Source: Pisaster brevispinus
Taxonomy: Eukaryota > Echinodermata > Asteroidea > Forcipulatida > Asteriidae
NCBI GenBank assembly: GCA_023634235.1
Contig: JAMKCF010000021.1
Coordinates: 11,047,764-11,111,763 of the forward strand
Direction: 5' to 3'
DNA: 64,000 nucleotides
The notes under the pieces are model-generated. The model did not search any database, was not told where the DNA came from, and saw only the letters and a program-made list of their open reading frames with translations. The position numbers and the translations under genes are program-made. This document shows positions 1-13,400 of the stretch, one piece after another. Each line of letters starts with the position of its first letter. Position 1 is the first letter of the stretch.

Positions 1-469
1 GGTTTGGCTGGGATTGCGTGGCCCTGGAGTCAATAGTAACACATATTTTGTCGATAGCATAGAAAAGATGCATTGGCACAATTGCATTTGTAAAAAGGCA
101 AGCATTTTTCTTGAAAAGACTCAAGAGGCAATAGACCTTATGCGTTGACGTCATCCAACCGCTATCTTAGAGGTAAAACGGTGACGAAACAATCGAATCA
201 CACAGATTTGTGCGCGGCGCACAGGATTGGCCAATGAACAACCTCCTTTTGACCTCTAGGTGAGGGCGCCCTACTGAAATGACGTCATGTGCATAAGGTC
301 TATGAAAAGAACAAAACAGACATGATATTTGGCTCTTGGGAAAAAAAGTAAGAACATTTGATTGAATACCCGTACAAGGGCTGACCTACATTTTATAGAC
401 TTTTTTTATAGCCTATTTAATAACTTTGCTGGTTTTTTCTAAGGGCCAACAAATCAGAAAAACAGACTG

Positions 470-800
470 AAGTAGGAAGAAAAATCATGCCTGACAAAAT
501 GTTCATACCACCAAGCAATAAACCACAGGGGAAACTGATTGGGTAGACTTGAATTCAATTCTTTGGGTGAGCAAAGAAAAGTTGACTAGAATGGAACCTG
601 CTGTCCCCTTATTATGTCAATAGCTTTGTTCGGGGTGCCAGTCCAGAAGCCATTCAACCTGAAACTGCCGTCAAAACGACACAAAGAAAGATATTGACAA
701 AATAGGGCTAGATAGCTCAGTTGGTTGAGCACCGGAACATTATTCCAGAGGTCGCAGATTCAAATCCCATTCTAGTGAAATGTGTCTTTGTTCACCTCAG
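470..800 (+). mobile_element. tRNA-derived SINE copy
   Basis: A tRNA-like head at about 704-778 carries an A box (TAGCTCAGTTGG) and a B box (GATTCAAATCC) but no clean CCA end or full cloverleaf. The preceding 230 bp resemble the 14.43-14.76 kb copy, with shared blocks such as GGGAAACTGA and TTTGTTCGGG. It is therefore read as a SINE, not a functional tRNA gene. Positions 1-470 hold nothing else I can name. Confidence 0.6.
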
Positions 801-1626
801 AGCATACACCACAGAGACCACTGCCTGAAATTCCTCACTACCAGTCTTTCTAGCCATCTGCTTACAGCTCACAAATATCACATCCTGACCTTTCTCGGAT
901 GGTATCCATCCAGCACATCTTTGCCCCCCGCCCCCCATCACCAAAGTGTCAATGATATCAAAACAAAACAGAGCCCGTTGTGAAGAAAGCTGTTGATGGG
1001 TTCATGTGTTAATGCTTGAACTATGAGCAGACAAAACATTTGGCCTATTTCAAAACCATTACAGAAAAGCTGGCATAAAACAGAATTTTTTAAGTGTCAA
1101 GCGTCACTCATTCCCCCCCCCCTTAAACCTACATGATACCATCAGACTCTCGTCAGTAGACCAAATGTAAACAATGTTGTGTGCTCCGTCAACAATTTTG
1201 TGACAAATCTATAGAATTCAAAGATCCCAATTGAGACCCTGCCCAATAGCATGAAACATGTCAAATTACTCTGGGTGGATTCTTTGACTAAAAAGATTCC
1301 ATCTTTGACCACCCCTTTAAGAATTCCCATGGGACTCCTTGCAAATAAATCTCTTAGCCTTGGGCTAATAGCCACGCCCGGCTGAAATCAATCATGTCTT
1401 CATCAGATGGCTTGATGGGTTGACATTTTTTTCATTAAGTCTGAAGGCTTTTATCTGATGGTTAATATTCCATTTGAAAAGGATTGCGTTCACCACAAAA
1501 AAAATATATATAACTTGCTGTCATAAAGGTACTGTAGGAAACTGTACGATGGTCTAAGCGTGTGAGTATTATCCGATAGCGTCACGCAGTGTTTTCAAAT
1601 GCTGATGGACAAGTTTGATTACTTAC

Positions 1627-1780
1627 CAGATGATACTCCGGTTGGTCGTTGTAACGTCCGATGGGGTTCCTGATCGGTCTCTGGGGGTGACTCCGATGAT
1701 GAGGATGAATCCAGCTGGACTTGAATCACCTCCGTCGTTCTTTGATCTCGCTCCAAGCCCTTCTGTGCATACTGCAACTC
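1627..1780 (-). CDS. CCDC57: CCDC57 coding exon 16 (last in window)
   Basis: The exon encodes ELQYAQKGLERDQRTTEVIQ and then a Ser/Pro-rich tail ending GVSS. The acceptor is CATCAG and the donor GTAAGT. The phase-1 end shows that coding continues left of the window. No convincing next exon was found in positions 1-1600. Confidence 0.82.
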
Positions 1781-2722
1781 CTGATGGTTGAATTAAAAAG
1801 AAACTGTCAGCTTGTTAAGTTGAGCCCAACTTCTTCCCATCACCCCCCCCCCTCCAAAAGTGGATGAAGTTATTCTCCAAAGTGCCTCCAACCAACAGGG
1901 CTTGTTAGCTAAGTAGGCTTAAATCAATGAGAGCCTTGTTTGTTTATTCACTTTTTTTTGAGGGGGGGGTGATATGTGGCAGAAGAGTTACAACATAAAT
2001 ATTATTATTTAAATTAACTTTCTCGTAAAGAAACTTGGGATGCCTAAAAAGCAAACTTAGTCACTGTAATTTGGAAGCCTGAGGAAATATGTAGACAAAT
2101 GTGCCTCCAATGAACCAGAAACATTGGGGTTAATCCCTACTCTTCCATGATAAGTGCTCTGGGTTCCTTTGTTTGTACACTACCAATCCTAGGTACACCG
2201 GACCTACAGCTAAAATGTCCCATCCAAAAGAACCAAGCAACTATGGTAATGTATTTAAAGGACACAAGTGCACTAACTGGGACTCGAACCCACACTCTGC
2301 TGATCAGAAACACCAGGGTTTGGGTCCGGTGCTCTTAACCGTTGGGCCTTACATACTGACATGCAATGACTGACTCAATGTCAAACCGACTCACCTGCTT
2401 AGTGAGGGCATACTGCAGTTTCTCCAAGTTGTTAAGTTTGCTGCTGATTTCAGTGGCTAACTCTCCAGCAGTTGTACGCCCGTCGTTCCTTGCCCTAGTG
2501 GTTTCCCTCGGTCCCTGAACAGGGCCTGTGTATCGGGCCAGTTCAGATCGTAACTTGTTGCCGAGCTGGATGAGCTGCTGGCGTTCCCTGGCCAGACGGC
2601 TGATGTGGTGAGCAGCACCTTTCAGCTTTGCTTTCAGCTATCGATTTAAATCAATCAATCAATCAAGCAATCAATCAATCAATCAGTCAAGCAATCAATC
2701 AATCAATCAATCAATCAATCAG

Positions 2723-2769
<47 letters not shown>

Positions 2770-2819
2770 GTCAAGCAATCAATCAATCAATCAAGCAATC
2801 AATCAATCAATCAGTCAAG

Positions 2820-2861
<42 letters not shown>

Positions 2862-5800
2862 GTCAAGCAATCAATCAATCAATCAATCAATCAGTCAAGC
2901 AATCAATTGGTTAAAGTTAGAATTCCATACAAGAATCTATCAACAAATCTGTTTAGTTGATCAAAAATGTTGGAAGTAAATCAAATTAAACAGTATATTT
3001 CTCATAATGAAAACTTAATTTCAATTTAAGTTTGCCCCACACTAATATATGGCCCAGAGCTTATCCGATCCCTGTGGAAAATCCATTGGTACCTTACTTA
3101 GGTTGAAATCATTTAATTGATTACATTAATAGAAAACATTTGTTAAATTTGATGATATCATTGCATAATCTTTCAATGTAAAATATGTAACACCCGTTTC
3201 AGACAGGCGCTCTAGAGCCGCATTGAACCAAATTAGTACATTAAAAGTCTTAAACAGTTAGGAGCGACTGGATGCGCTGGAAGTCGGAAGATCGACTGTT
3301 GCAGTCGTTTAGAACGACTCTGGAGCGTCTTGGTTTCAGACGTCGATCTTTTCACGAGCCGAACCTAATGTAAATGTTATCTTAAGTTCACCTGTCTGGA
3401 ACCAAATTTATTTGGGTCGACCTAGAGTCGCTCTTAATCTATTTGTCGCGACTCTGGAGTGCCTGTCTGAACTGGGTGTAATACTCCATTAAAATTAAGG
3501 TATCATACAGTATTTATCAACGTGTAGAATTTTAAAGACATTGCATCACAAAAATATCATGGCTGATGTTTCAATTGTCTTCACTTTTCAGGCAATTTCA
3601 CTAAGTGCCTGAAAGTTGGCGCCACATATATCAAGTGAATCAATGCAACTTTCTTGAAATACTCTACAAATTACATCAAAAAAAGCTATCAACCCAATGG
3701 GAAATACTAAACTACACAAGTGATATATGTGGATAACATAAACCAACACAATTTGTTAAAGCCCGCGGCAAACAGAGGTACCAGTAATAGACTGGTGTCC
3801 GCACTTGTGCGACCCGACATGCACATGAAATAACAGGCCTGTGAAAGTTTAAGCTAAACCACTCAACATGACGAAATAGTGAACAATACAATACAATACA
3901 ATACAATAAAACTTTATTGTCCCTGTATGGGAAATTTCTTTGGCCTTTTACATAAAAACACAACCCCGTCACTGTTTTCAAGCATCAGGTTTTGGATTCA
4001 CGAGATCAAAACTAATTGTTTTTACTCGTAGCATTTTAGGCAGAAATATTTCAGGGGGAAGGTTTCCACCATGACCATCTTTGCATCATGAAAGTTATGT
4101 GTAAATCTGTAGACATTTATATTTGTCAATCTGACCAATGTTGTGGACAAACTTTTTTACAGAAATTACAGAGTATTAAGATCAATTACACAACAAATCA
4201 ATTACACTGTCAAATGCATATATTGAAGTCAGGTGAGGTAGTAGCCCCATGTGTAAACCTCTTTTGGTAATAGTGTTGGTTCTGCAAAGAACCAGTGGTT
4301 GACTACTCAATGTTTCGATCAGTATGCTCTGATCGTCTTCAGGAGAAAGCTAGACTCTGTTGCTAGATTCTGCTTTAAACTTACTGCCTTGGAGATTAAT
4401 TGGTAGTGGCCTTGGCTCGATGGTGGGCGAAGGCGGGGAGCCGGAACAGGATAAGCTGGGCTTAGCTCAGTGAAGCATGTAGGCTGGAGCTGGGACTGAA
4501 ATTTACACATGGTGCTACCGCAAACCTCACCTGATTATACTCCCACCATGCAAAGTTTCAAATCCTACTCATATATGGAAGGCAAAACTGTCCAATCACA
4601 TCCAAGCAGTCATCTTGAGAAATCTTTTATTCATTGGGAGAATCCAGCCCGAGACTTACCACTGCCTCTGCTTCGCTCCCACCTCTAGCTGCCAGCTTCA
4701 TTTTCAAGGAATGAATCTCCTCTTTGAGTTGATACACAAGTGCTGGCTACGAAATTAAACACAAGTTATATATGATTTTTTTTTTTTTAATGACACAAGG
4801 GGTTGGGTATACTTAGGGCCTGAATAGAATGATCCATTTTAAGCCCCGCCCAGCATAGCAACTGCCTGGCAACACCACCAATGGGCATCGGACACGTGCA
4901 TCTCAGCTCAATATTACACCTTGGTTGTGTCATTTTGGGGGTCGCATTCCCTGTGTGTTACTACGTAGATGCACATCTTAGAAATGGGTTAGACGCTTGC
5001 TATTTCTATGCCTGCAATTTGACTCCAAAAAAAGGCATTTTCTAAACTGAACTTCATGATTACTTACAAGAAGAAATTGAACACTTCTGTTCATGTATCA
5101 CAGCATCAGCTCAAAACAGCACACTCGCATAATGAGTTTAACCATGTTTTCTAATTATTTGCCCTACCACATAGTATACAAATATCGACTGCTTTGAGTG
5201 CTATGTTAAAACTACAACTTGGCGCGATCACTGAGGGAGTCAGAGTTTTAACTATAGCACGAGTAAAAGCACAATATTTGTTTTATAACACCTGATACAT
5301 ACATTGTGCCTAGACGTCTAGATACCAAGAAGCTGCTGTTGCTATGGGTATAGCACATTGGTTGCTATGGGATGGTGCATCGGTTGCTACAGGTATAGTG
5401 CATTGTTTGCGGCATGTATAGCGCGTCGCGTTCACGTGGCCTTCTTGTAAAAATAAGACATAGGCCTATCATTTGACAAGCTCTAAACCGATCAAAAGGC
5501 TTAATCATTGTAAGGGGTTTTATAAAATAAACTATGCCACAAGACCTTCAAGTTGATATTCCTCCTGAATTAGCTTCTTACCTGTGAGTTTCCAATAACT
5601 GGTTGATTAGAAACTAAATCCATCTTCAGAGCTGATACCTGGAAAGATAGCAAACAAAGAAGATAAGTTCCGAGGGTGACTCTATGAAGACCCAACAACC
5701 AAACGGTAAATCTCGGAGCTTGCAGCTGCTTGTGTTTTCTCCGGTCTTATTTGTCACGGTGACAATTCTGGTGTGTCGTGGCTAAGCAGATAAGAACCTT

Positions 5801-7374
5801 GAACTCAAGCTTTGATGTTTCTGATCAGCAGAGTGTGGGTTTGATCCAGGTCATGACACTTGTGCCTTAAGCAAGACACTTAACATTATTGCTTCTTCCT
5901 TTGGATGGGACGTAAAACCTCAGGTCCTGTGTGTTTTCGGATGGGACGTAAAACCTCAGGTCCTGTGTGTTGTGTAATGTACATAAAAGAACCCAGTGCA
6001 CTTAATGTAAAGAGAAGGGGTTCACCATGGTGTTCCTGGTTTGATTGGCAGCATATTGCGCCACAGCACCTTGTAAACCATTACATGGTGAAAGGGAAAA
6101 GGTCTCACACTTCAAAAACATAGCTCCACATACTTTGCAGGAAAAAATTCAACACTCCTTACTAGTACAAATAATAATACATGACTTTATATTGAGCTTC
6201 AGCTATGGGTTCAACGTGTTCATTTTCTTACAACAGGGATACGGAGCCATTTTGAATTAAATGAGGTCACCGGCCAAAATACCATGCCACATGTACCAAC
6301 TGTGACTGGTATCTTGCTTATTTAACTTAGCAGAAAATTGTTAAGCAATATAGTGGGCCAATTTCACAGAGCCCCATATTGCTGCAAATATTGCGTTAAA
6401 CATTTCTGCTAAGCACATTTTAGCATGAAACCAGTCGCAAATTTCACACTTGAAATGGTACTTGGGCTGGTAACCTATCTCTGGTAACCAAAATGGTTTT
6501 ATGCTTTAATAGCTGCTTAAGCAGCCAACAAAAAATAAGCAGGATACCAGTCACAGATGACACACCTGGTATGGTATTTAGGCTGGTAACCCTATTCTGG
6601 TCATCAATATTTTGATGTGCTTAGCTAGTACTGTTTGTGCTAAAGCGGCTCTATGAAACTGGGCCCTCGTCTCAAACAGCTACAATCACAAGGAATCTCA
6701 CCTGATTTCCCAGAGCGGTAGCCTCCAGGTTGGTTTGCAGCCCTCCTTTGAAGTACTCATCAGCTTCTCGTCTTGTCTCTGCCAGCTGAAGCTCCAGCTC
6801 CGTCACCCTCTGCCTGAGGCCAGCAGTCTCCGAGGCATGCCTGCGTACCGAGGTAGTCAGCTCATATTGCAACTGCTCAACCTCCACTTGCTTTTCATAG
6901 GGCTGCAGAGGAAAGGAAAAGCACATAGATGTATTTTGGAAAAGTAGATTAATTTTCCATCCTTTAATTTTTATAACACACAAACCATTCAGCCAATCTG
7001 TGAAAATGTCATCAAAAAAGTGGAGGTCACATCCTTTGGATGGGACGTAAAGCCACAGGTCCCGTGTGTTGTGTAATGCATGTAAAAGAATCCAGAGCAC
7101 TTATCGAAAAGAGAAGGGGTTTGCCCCGGTGTTCCTGGTTTGATTGGCTGCGTATTTCACCACAACACCTTGTAAACCATTACATGGTGCTATGTAAAGG
7201 AGTAGGTCTCATACTTCAAAACATAGCTAGAAACGTAGTATTATTAGCGTGGAATAAATGTAAAGTATTATTATTATTATTCAAATGTTATTTTCTCAAC
7301 TTTAACAGTGTTCCAGGAAGAAACGTTTTTCTGGAGGATTGGTATCGGTATACACAACACAGTAATAACCTCAA

Positions 7375-7405
<31 letters not shown>

Positions 7406-10400
7406 TATTCGACCTCAACAATACAAGAACAAAAAATACAATGCGATGCAATAAAAGGAACAATAAAACCAAAACAGAAACGACATAGCAAAAAATAAAT
7501 AAATAAATAAACAATAGGCCAAGCCTTACAACATACAGAATAGCTAAACATGTATACAGAAAATGGCGACGACGTGAGGGTAAATATAGAGAACTATGAA
7601 AAATGAGTCTATGAGAGGAGCATGTAAGTATAAGAAGTTAATCTCGGGAAGGACACAAGAAAACTACTCAACAAAAGGACCAAAACAATACTATGTGGGT
7701 CAGGGACAACAAAGGTAAACTAAATCACTGTTGCTCGGAAGCATGTTGTCCCACACATAGTAAAACAGGAAAACTGGAGAAAATAGACTTGACCATATGA
7801 GGGAGAGGAAGAAGATCAAGTTCCCTAACTCATCCTAACTCAAGATGAGTATCTCACCTGTCTCTGCAGTTGACTGATACTGCTCTCTAGGTGCGCTACC
7901 CTTGCCTGCTGTCTCTTCAACTGAGCCGAGAGAGTCACCTTCTCAGAGCGTAAGGCCCCAACGGTATCATTGAGCGACTGTACGTGACTTCTTATGTAAG
8001 CGTTATCCATTGGATCTACCTTGGTGCCTGCGGCTCCACCGACCAAAGGTGCTCCATCGTCTACAGCCTCTTGGCGTTTAGTTTCAAGTTTCTCTTCCAG
8101 GTCTCGGACTTGCAGCTTGAGATCGCGGCTTTCCTTTTCTAGAATCTTTACATAGCCTGAAAACACGAACCATAATTCAACTCAATTAAAAATGAACTTT
8201 AATCATCAAAGACTGCACAGCTGCAATTTAACAGCTTAGGCCTCACTAGATGATAAATACAACAATAAAAATAATTTACTTTTTTTACATATTCGCTACA
8301 GTAACTCTTTTGTTCCCTTTGCTATGAGAATGAAAAATGCTAAATCTTAAACTTGTTTCTATTCCTGTTGGATTTTTCTTACAAATTAGTGCTTGATTTT
8401 TGTGTGCTTTTAGGGTTCCTAACTAGCATTTTAATGTTGTTTATTTTCTGCTGTTTTAACTACTATTTTACATAGTCTCCTGTGTATTTTTTTCTTTCCT
8501 TTCTATACTGTCAAAAGGCCATACAAATTTTCCCTGGTGGGACAATAAAGTTTTATCTATCTATCTATCTTTATTTACATACAAACAATATATTACAATT
8601 TACACATAGAAGACAAGGGTGATGAACAAGATCTCCAAATAATTAACATTCAGCACATGGCATCAGTTTGAAGCATTCGTACAGAACATCAGCCATTCAG
8701 AGATTTGATTGCCACTGGAATAATAATAACAATAATAACAACAACTGTATTGATATAGCGCCTAGCACCTTCAGAAGAAAGTCTCTAAGCGCTCAGGAGA
8801 ACAAAAGGAAAATGACATGTACGATGAATTGAACAGAAATGTTTTGAGAAGAGTCTTGAAATGTGAATGAAAAGGCGGTTTCCACCTGGGTGTCTTACAA
8901 GGAGGGCATCTAAAGCAGCATCCAGACGGGAGTAATTCCAACATTTGTCATGTATTTTCATATGCAATTTCTCGTTTAACAACCTTGACACGTTGTACTT
9001 TCGCTGAAAACAAATACTAAAACGATTAGCCAAGGTATGTTACAGCTTGAAAGTGAAAATGATGAGACAAAGGGAATGAATGGAATTGCGAAACAAAGAT
9101 GGGAGCAGCCCATTAGGTAAACACGTGAAATGGGTGCAAACAATTTACCGTGTGCCTGAAATGACATCACACATCAGACTATGAAGGACTCTGGCAAACT
9201 AATAAACACCAACAAGAATGACAATATGTAGAGCATTAAGAAAGAATTACAACACACCTCTTGCTGGTTCTCTATCCTAGCTGGCTGAAACACGGTCACA
9301 TGGCATTCGATAATGTACGCCAGTGCTTGAAATTTGCGCCACCATGAACTAGAATTGCGTCAAGTCATCGCATGCACATAATTTGCGGGAAATAGTTTCC
9401 CGAACCGTGCAATATACAGTGCAGTCACATTATTTAACTGGTTACAACACCCTCTCATGATGGGAGCAGTGAACAGCAAGTAAAACACTGAATCTAGGGA
9501 AACTAAACGAGGTCCTTTAATTGTTGAGCTGTGTATGGCCGATTTGCTAATGAGTCAGTTATTGAGCTAAAACACCTAAAAACCCTGATACACAAATAGG
9601 CCGAATATTGCCTTTCATATTGAGGACAGATGTGTGCTATAAAACAAATATGGACTGGTCATAATTCTGGTCACTTGTAAATGTCTATCTCCCGTTGGGC
9701 CTGAGAATGAATAGAAGATAATCTTATCTCCCTCAGCCTTTGGCCACTGGGATTGTGACCCTCCACTGGTCAAGCACAGTTCCTTTGGATGCATACATGC
9801 GCACTGGTGACCTCATTGCCAGTCCATATGTGCATAATATATTTCAAAGTAATATCAGGAAGGGCTTCAAAAATTCAAGTAAAACCTTCTGTGATTGGAG
9901 GATGGCTGGTTCCATCGTCCCCAGCTGCCTTGGTATCTGATCTCTGATTGGCCCCTTGCTGGTTGTCCCCGAGCTGTTCCATGTCTTCCCTCATGCCATG
10001 TATGACGTCCCGCAGGAGCCTGTTCTCTTCCTGGAGTGACTGCAGTTGCTGTGAAGCAGAGCCTGTCTGGTCGTCTTGGTGTTCTTTACTCTGAAAACAG
10101 CGATGAGTGAAAGGTTAACAGTTTTTTAGTGGACGATTTGAGGCTTTGCACAGCGGAGACAATAATACGTGCATGAAGTATACACCATGTAATCAATCAT
10201 TTGTTTTTATATTCTTCACTGTTTGACTACGGTACTAGTTTCCTCTTATCCCTTCTTAAATATGCTAGCTACATGTACAAGCAATACTTTTACACCTTAT
10301 GTACCTATTTTTCAAACTTTATAGTTACATACAAAAGCGTACAGTTCCTCTCTGTGACACATGCAACGTTAAAGGGTGGGGGGGGGCAGACACATAATTT

Positions 10401-13400
10401 CCAGGAGGGGGGGGGGACACACACATTCTTTAGTGCAGACCAAAAATTCTTGTGTACAAGGCGAACGAAATAACCAAGAGGATGACTTGTCACACTTGTA
10501 ATCATTAAAGCTTCTGTCTCGGGAGACGCAATCCAGGTAACTTGGAAACAAAGGAAACTGTTTCCTGTCAATGACAGACTAACCGGCAATATGTCTCTGT
10601 TAATTTGAAGATTGTTTTTTCTGAGTGTTGCGAATGCATGGTCCCTATCAGCAGTCAGCACTCTGATGTAATCTTCTCTTTGTGACAGCTCTCGATCCTT
10701 CTCCCTCACGGTGGCCAGAGCCTGGTGGTAGAGTCGAGGAAAAATGCATTGTCATGAGACAGCTTTAATAAATGGATAATGCATTGTTGGTTTTCTGGGG
10801 AGAGTAAGTCCGCCCCCATCTTCAAAATTTCAAATAACGACACAGTTATAGCCAACTTGTCATCGACTACGGTGGTAAAAACAACAACAAAAGGGGTTAA
10901 TAATTTGTCAGGCATTTTCTGCAAGCTTATTTGCTGATTTGGATTTTAGGAATAAGACAGTTTTGAGTTAGCTTTGAATAATGTCTGGTACAGTGACTCG
11001 CTTAGTCACAAGTTGCCGCTTATATTTGAATTTCTCAGACTATAGAGACAGTTGCTATGTCACATGGTTCAGGGTAAGCTTTTGGATAGTAACCTCCAGA
11101 TGAGCAAACCCTGGTACCATTGTGCCATACATTTGTTCAAAATTGTGTATGGGCGTTCAGCCTCTCTTACATAACTGTCTCTTTAGTCTGAAGAATTCAA
11201 TTTTTAAGCCGTAACTTGTGACTAAGAAAGTCATTGTACCAGACATGAATTAAATCTGACTCGCAAATGACTTACTGAAATAATCAACAACACATTTGGG
11301 AAGTATTTAGCTGTGGAGTGTTAAAATAATGGAGATTTTATATAGTGCTCGAGTCCGGAGAACTAGACTGCTCGGCTGTGCCACGCCATGACTGCGAGGT
11401 CTACTGCACTGCACTCATTTTTTTTATAGTGAGTGAACTCATGACCTTTGCATTCTAGCCCAGCTGTCAGGAGATAGCTTCATTGGTTAGCATAACAAGA
11501 ATGTATAATTTGCTTATTAGAAACAGCCCTGGTCCCATGTTAACAAAACTGGTGGGTTTGCTGTGTAGTTAAAAAAAACATCCAAATCAAACAGGACTCA
11601 AGTTGAAATTGCTATTTTTATTCAAAGATTCAAATCTATGGGAATATTTTAAAGAGGCATTAAGTACAAGGCCAGGGCTAAGAGAGGCCATGGCCTTTTG
11701 GGCCTTAGTGAAATTCCAGGCCTGCTGCAGTACCTCATCTTTGGACTTGGTCAGACGCTCGATCAGGTCCTCTGACTTGCTGTACTGCACCCTTTCTAAG
11801 TCTTCACAGCGTCGCTGCCAGTCCAGCTCAGCTTGGGTCCTAGATCTCTCCAGATTAGCCTCTCTCTCGATGGCTAGAGACAACTCCTTCTTGTATCTGG
11901 GGATAATAATTGACCAAACAAAATCTTGCCTTGGTAAAACTCTATATGGTTGGGACCACAATGGTCCCAAAAGTTTGGTTATTTGCAAGGCTTGCACAGT
12001 CTATTCTAATATAATCAAATCAGACAGATTACTTATGTAACGGTGGGAACCGAATACACTATAATTTCTTTGGGCCGTGATAATCTCCGAGAAACAAAAC
12101 TTCTCACATTTCACTTTTACATCATTTCCTTGGACACTTAGTAAGATACTACTAATTTGAGATTGTAAGCAAATGACAAATCCTGAAAATTTGCCAACAA
12201 TCTTCTTGATTTGGAGAAGAAGCCCAACTAAATTAACAGGATGTTACATGTAAACACCTTCAGACTCTTTACATCATTTCAAATAGAAATTGGACGGTTT
12301 GGTCAGAACAAGGGCAGTATTTCATCTCTGGCACTTTCGCCTCTTTCAAGAAAATCTGAAGGTGCAGGGAAATCAATTAAAATGCCTGATTAATGGATAA
12401 GTCCCAACCAATCACAAGCCTGTTGATACGAATATAGAAAGCATGAGGCCTCTCGGTTGGAAAGCAGATACTAACTAAGCCTGTGACCTTTCGTTTAATT
12501 TACTATCCGTTTAAACGAAACTTTTCTAAACGGTTAACCGTTTAACCGTTTGTCAGCGGCAAGTCAATGTTCTAAAATACACGAACACCAAAGACAATCC
12601 TCCATGGTACAAAGAAGTCCCAATGTTTTGACTATTAACGGCCGCCCTCCCAAAGAATTGGCCGCCCTGCTAAAAATAATTGGCCGCCCTGCCAAAAAAA
12701 ATAAAAACAAATCACGGAACGAAAGCAACTTCGATGGCAGCGCCGAACACTGGTATAAGCTTCCTTTACACAAACTGTTTTTCGCCTGCACTTATACGAT
12801 CAAACGAGCAGCCGACAAGCCATGCCCGAATTCTAAACCCAAGTATTCAAACATTAAAACACGATGCACAACCACATGGTTCTGACTGCCGAGTATCCAC
12901 CGCACGTGCATCGGCCCGGGCCCCACAACGCACGGTCCACAACAGCAGGGTCCAAAGTCCAAGCTATCCAACACTCCGCACGCTGTGATTGGCCGTTGAT
13001 GGCTGTTGTAATTACCATATTCATAAGAGAGCTTCGCTAGTCTCCAACGCAGTACACGTTCACGGGCCAAGTAAAGAACTGCCGCACAGTGTGCCGCACG
13101 CCTGCAGATTGGTACTTTATACAGCCATGGATAAGGCTATTCAAACAACAACAACTTTACCCAATAGAGGGCGATGCGTGGCAAAGTTCATAGAATTTTC
13201 TCAATTTGCGTTGTCGACCGGTCGTTGAATCTCGATGATTTTATTGCAAACGAAGTTCTAAACAACCGATCCTTAAATCACGAATCCAAGAAAATGGTTG
13301 CTGATGGAAAATGTATTATTTAGGGCAGAAATTAGGGGATAAGATCGTCAAAAAATGCATTTTTTAAAAACGTTTTTTAATAACGCATTGCCAGCTTTCT

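Noticed and set aside
704..778. Functional tRNA gene
   Set aside because: A and B boxes are present but the acceptor stem and variable region do not pair well, and the flanks match another SINE copy at 14.4 kb. The same reasoning applies to the tRNA-like heads at 2.3, 14.5, 20.1, 20.9, 34.4 and 39.1 kb.
2628..2960. 110-residue ORF of INQS repeats
   Set aside because: It is the translation of a TCAA microsatellite. A 4-bp period with no stop in this frame gives a spurious open frame.
7374..7405. Poly-isoleucine stretch in a 152-residue ORF
   Set aside because: It is the translation of an ATT microsatellite downstream of a SINE.
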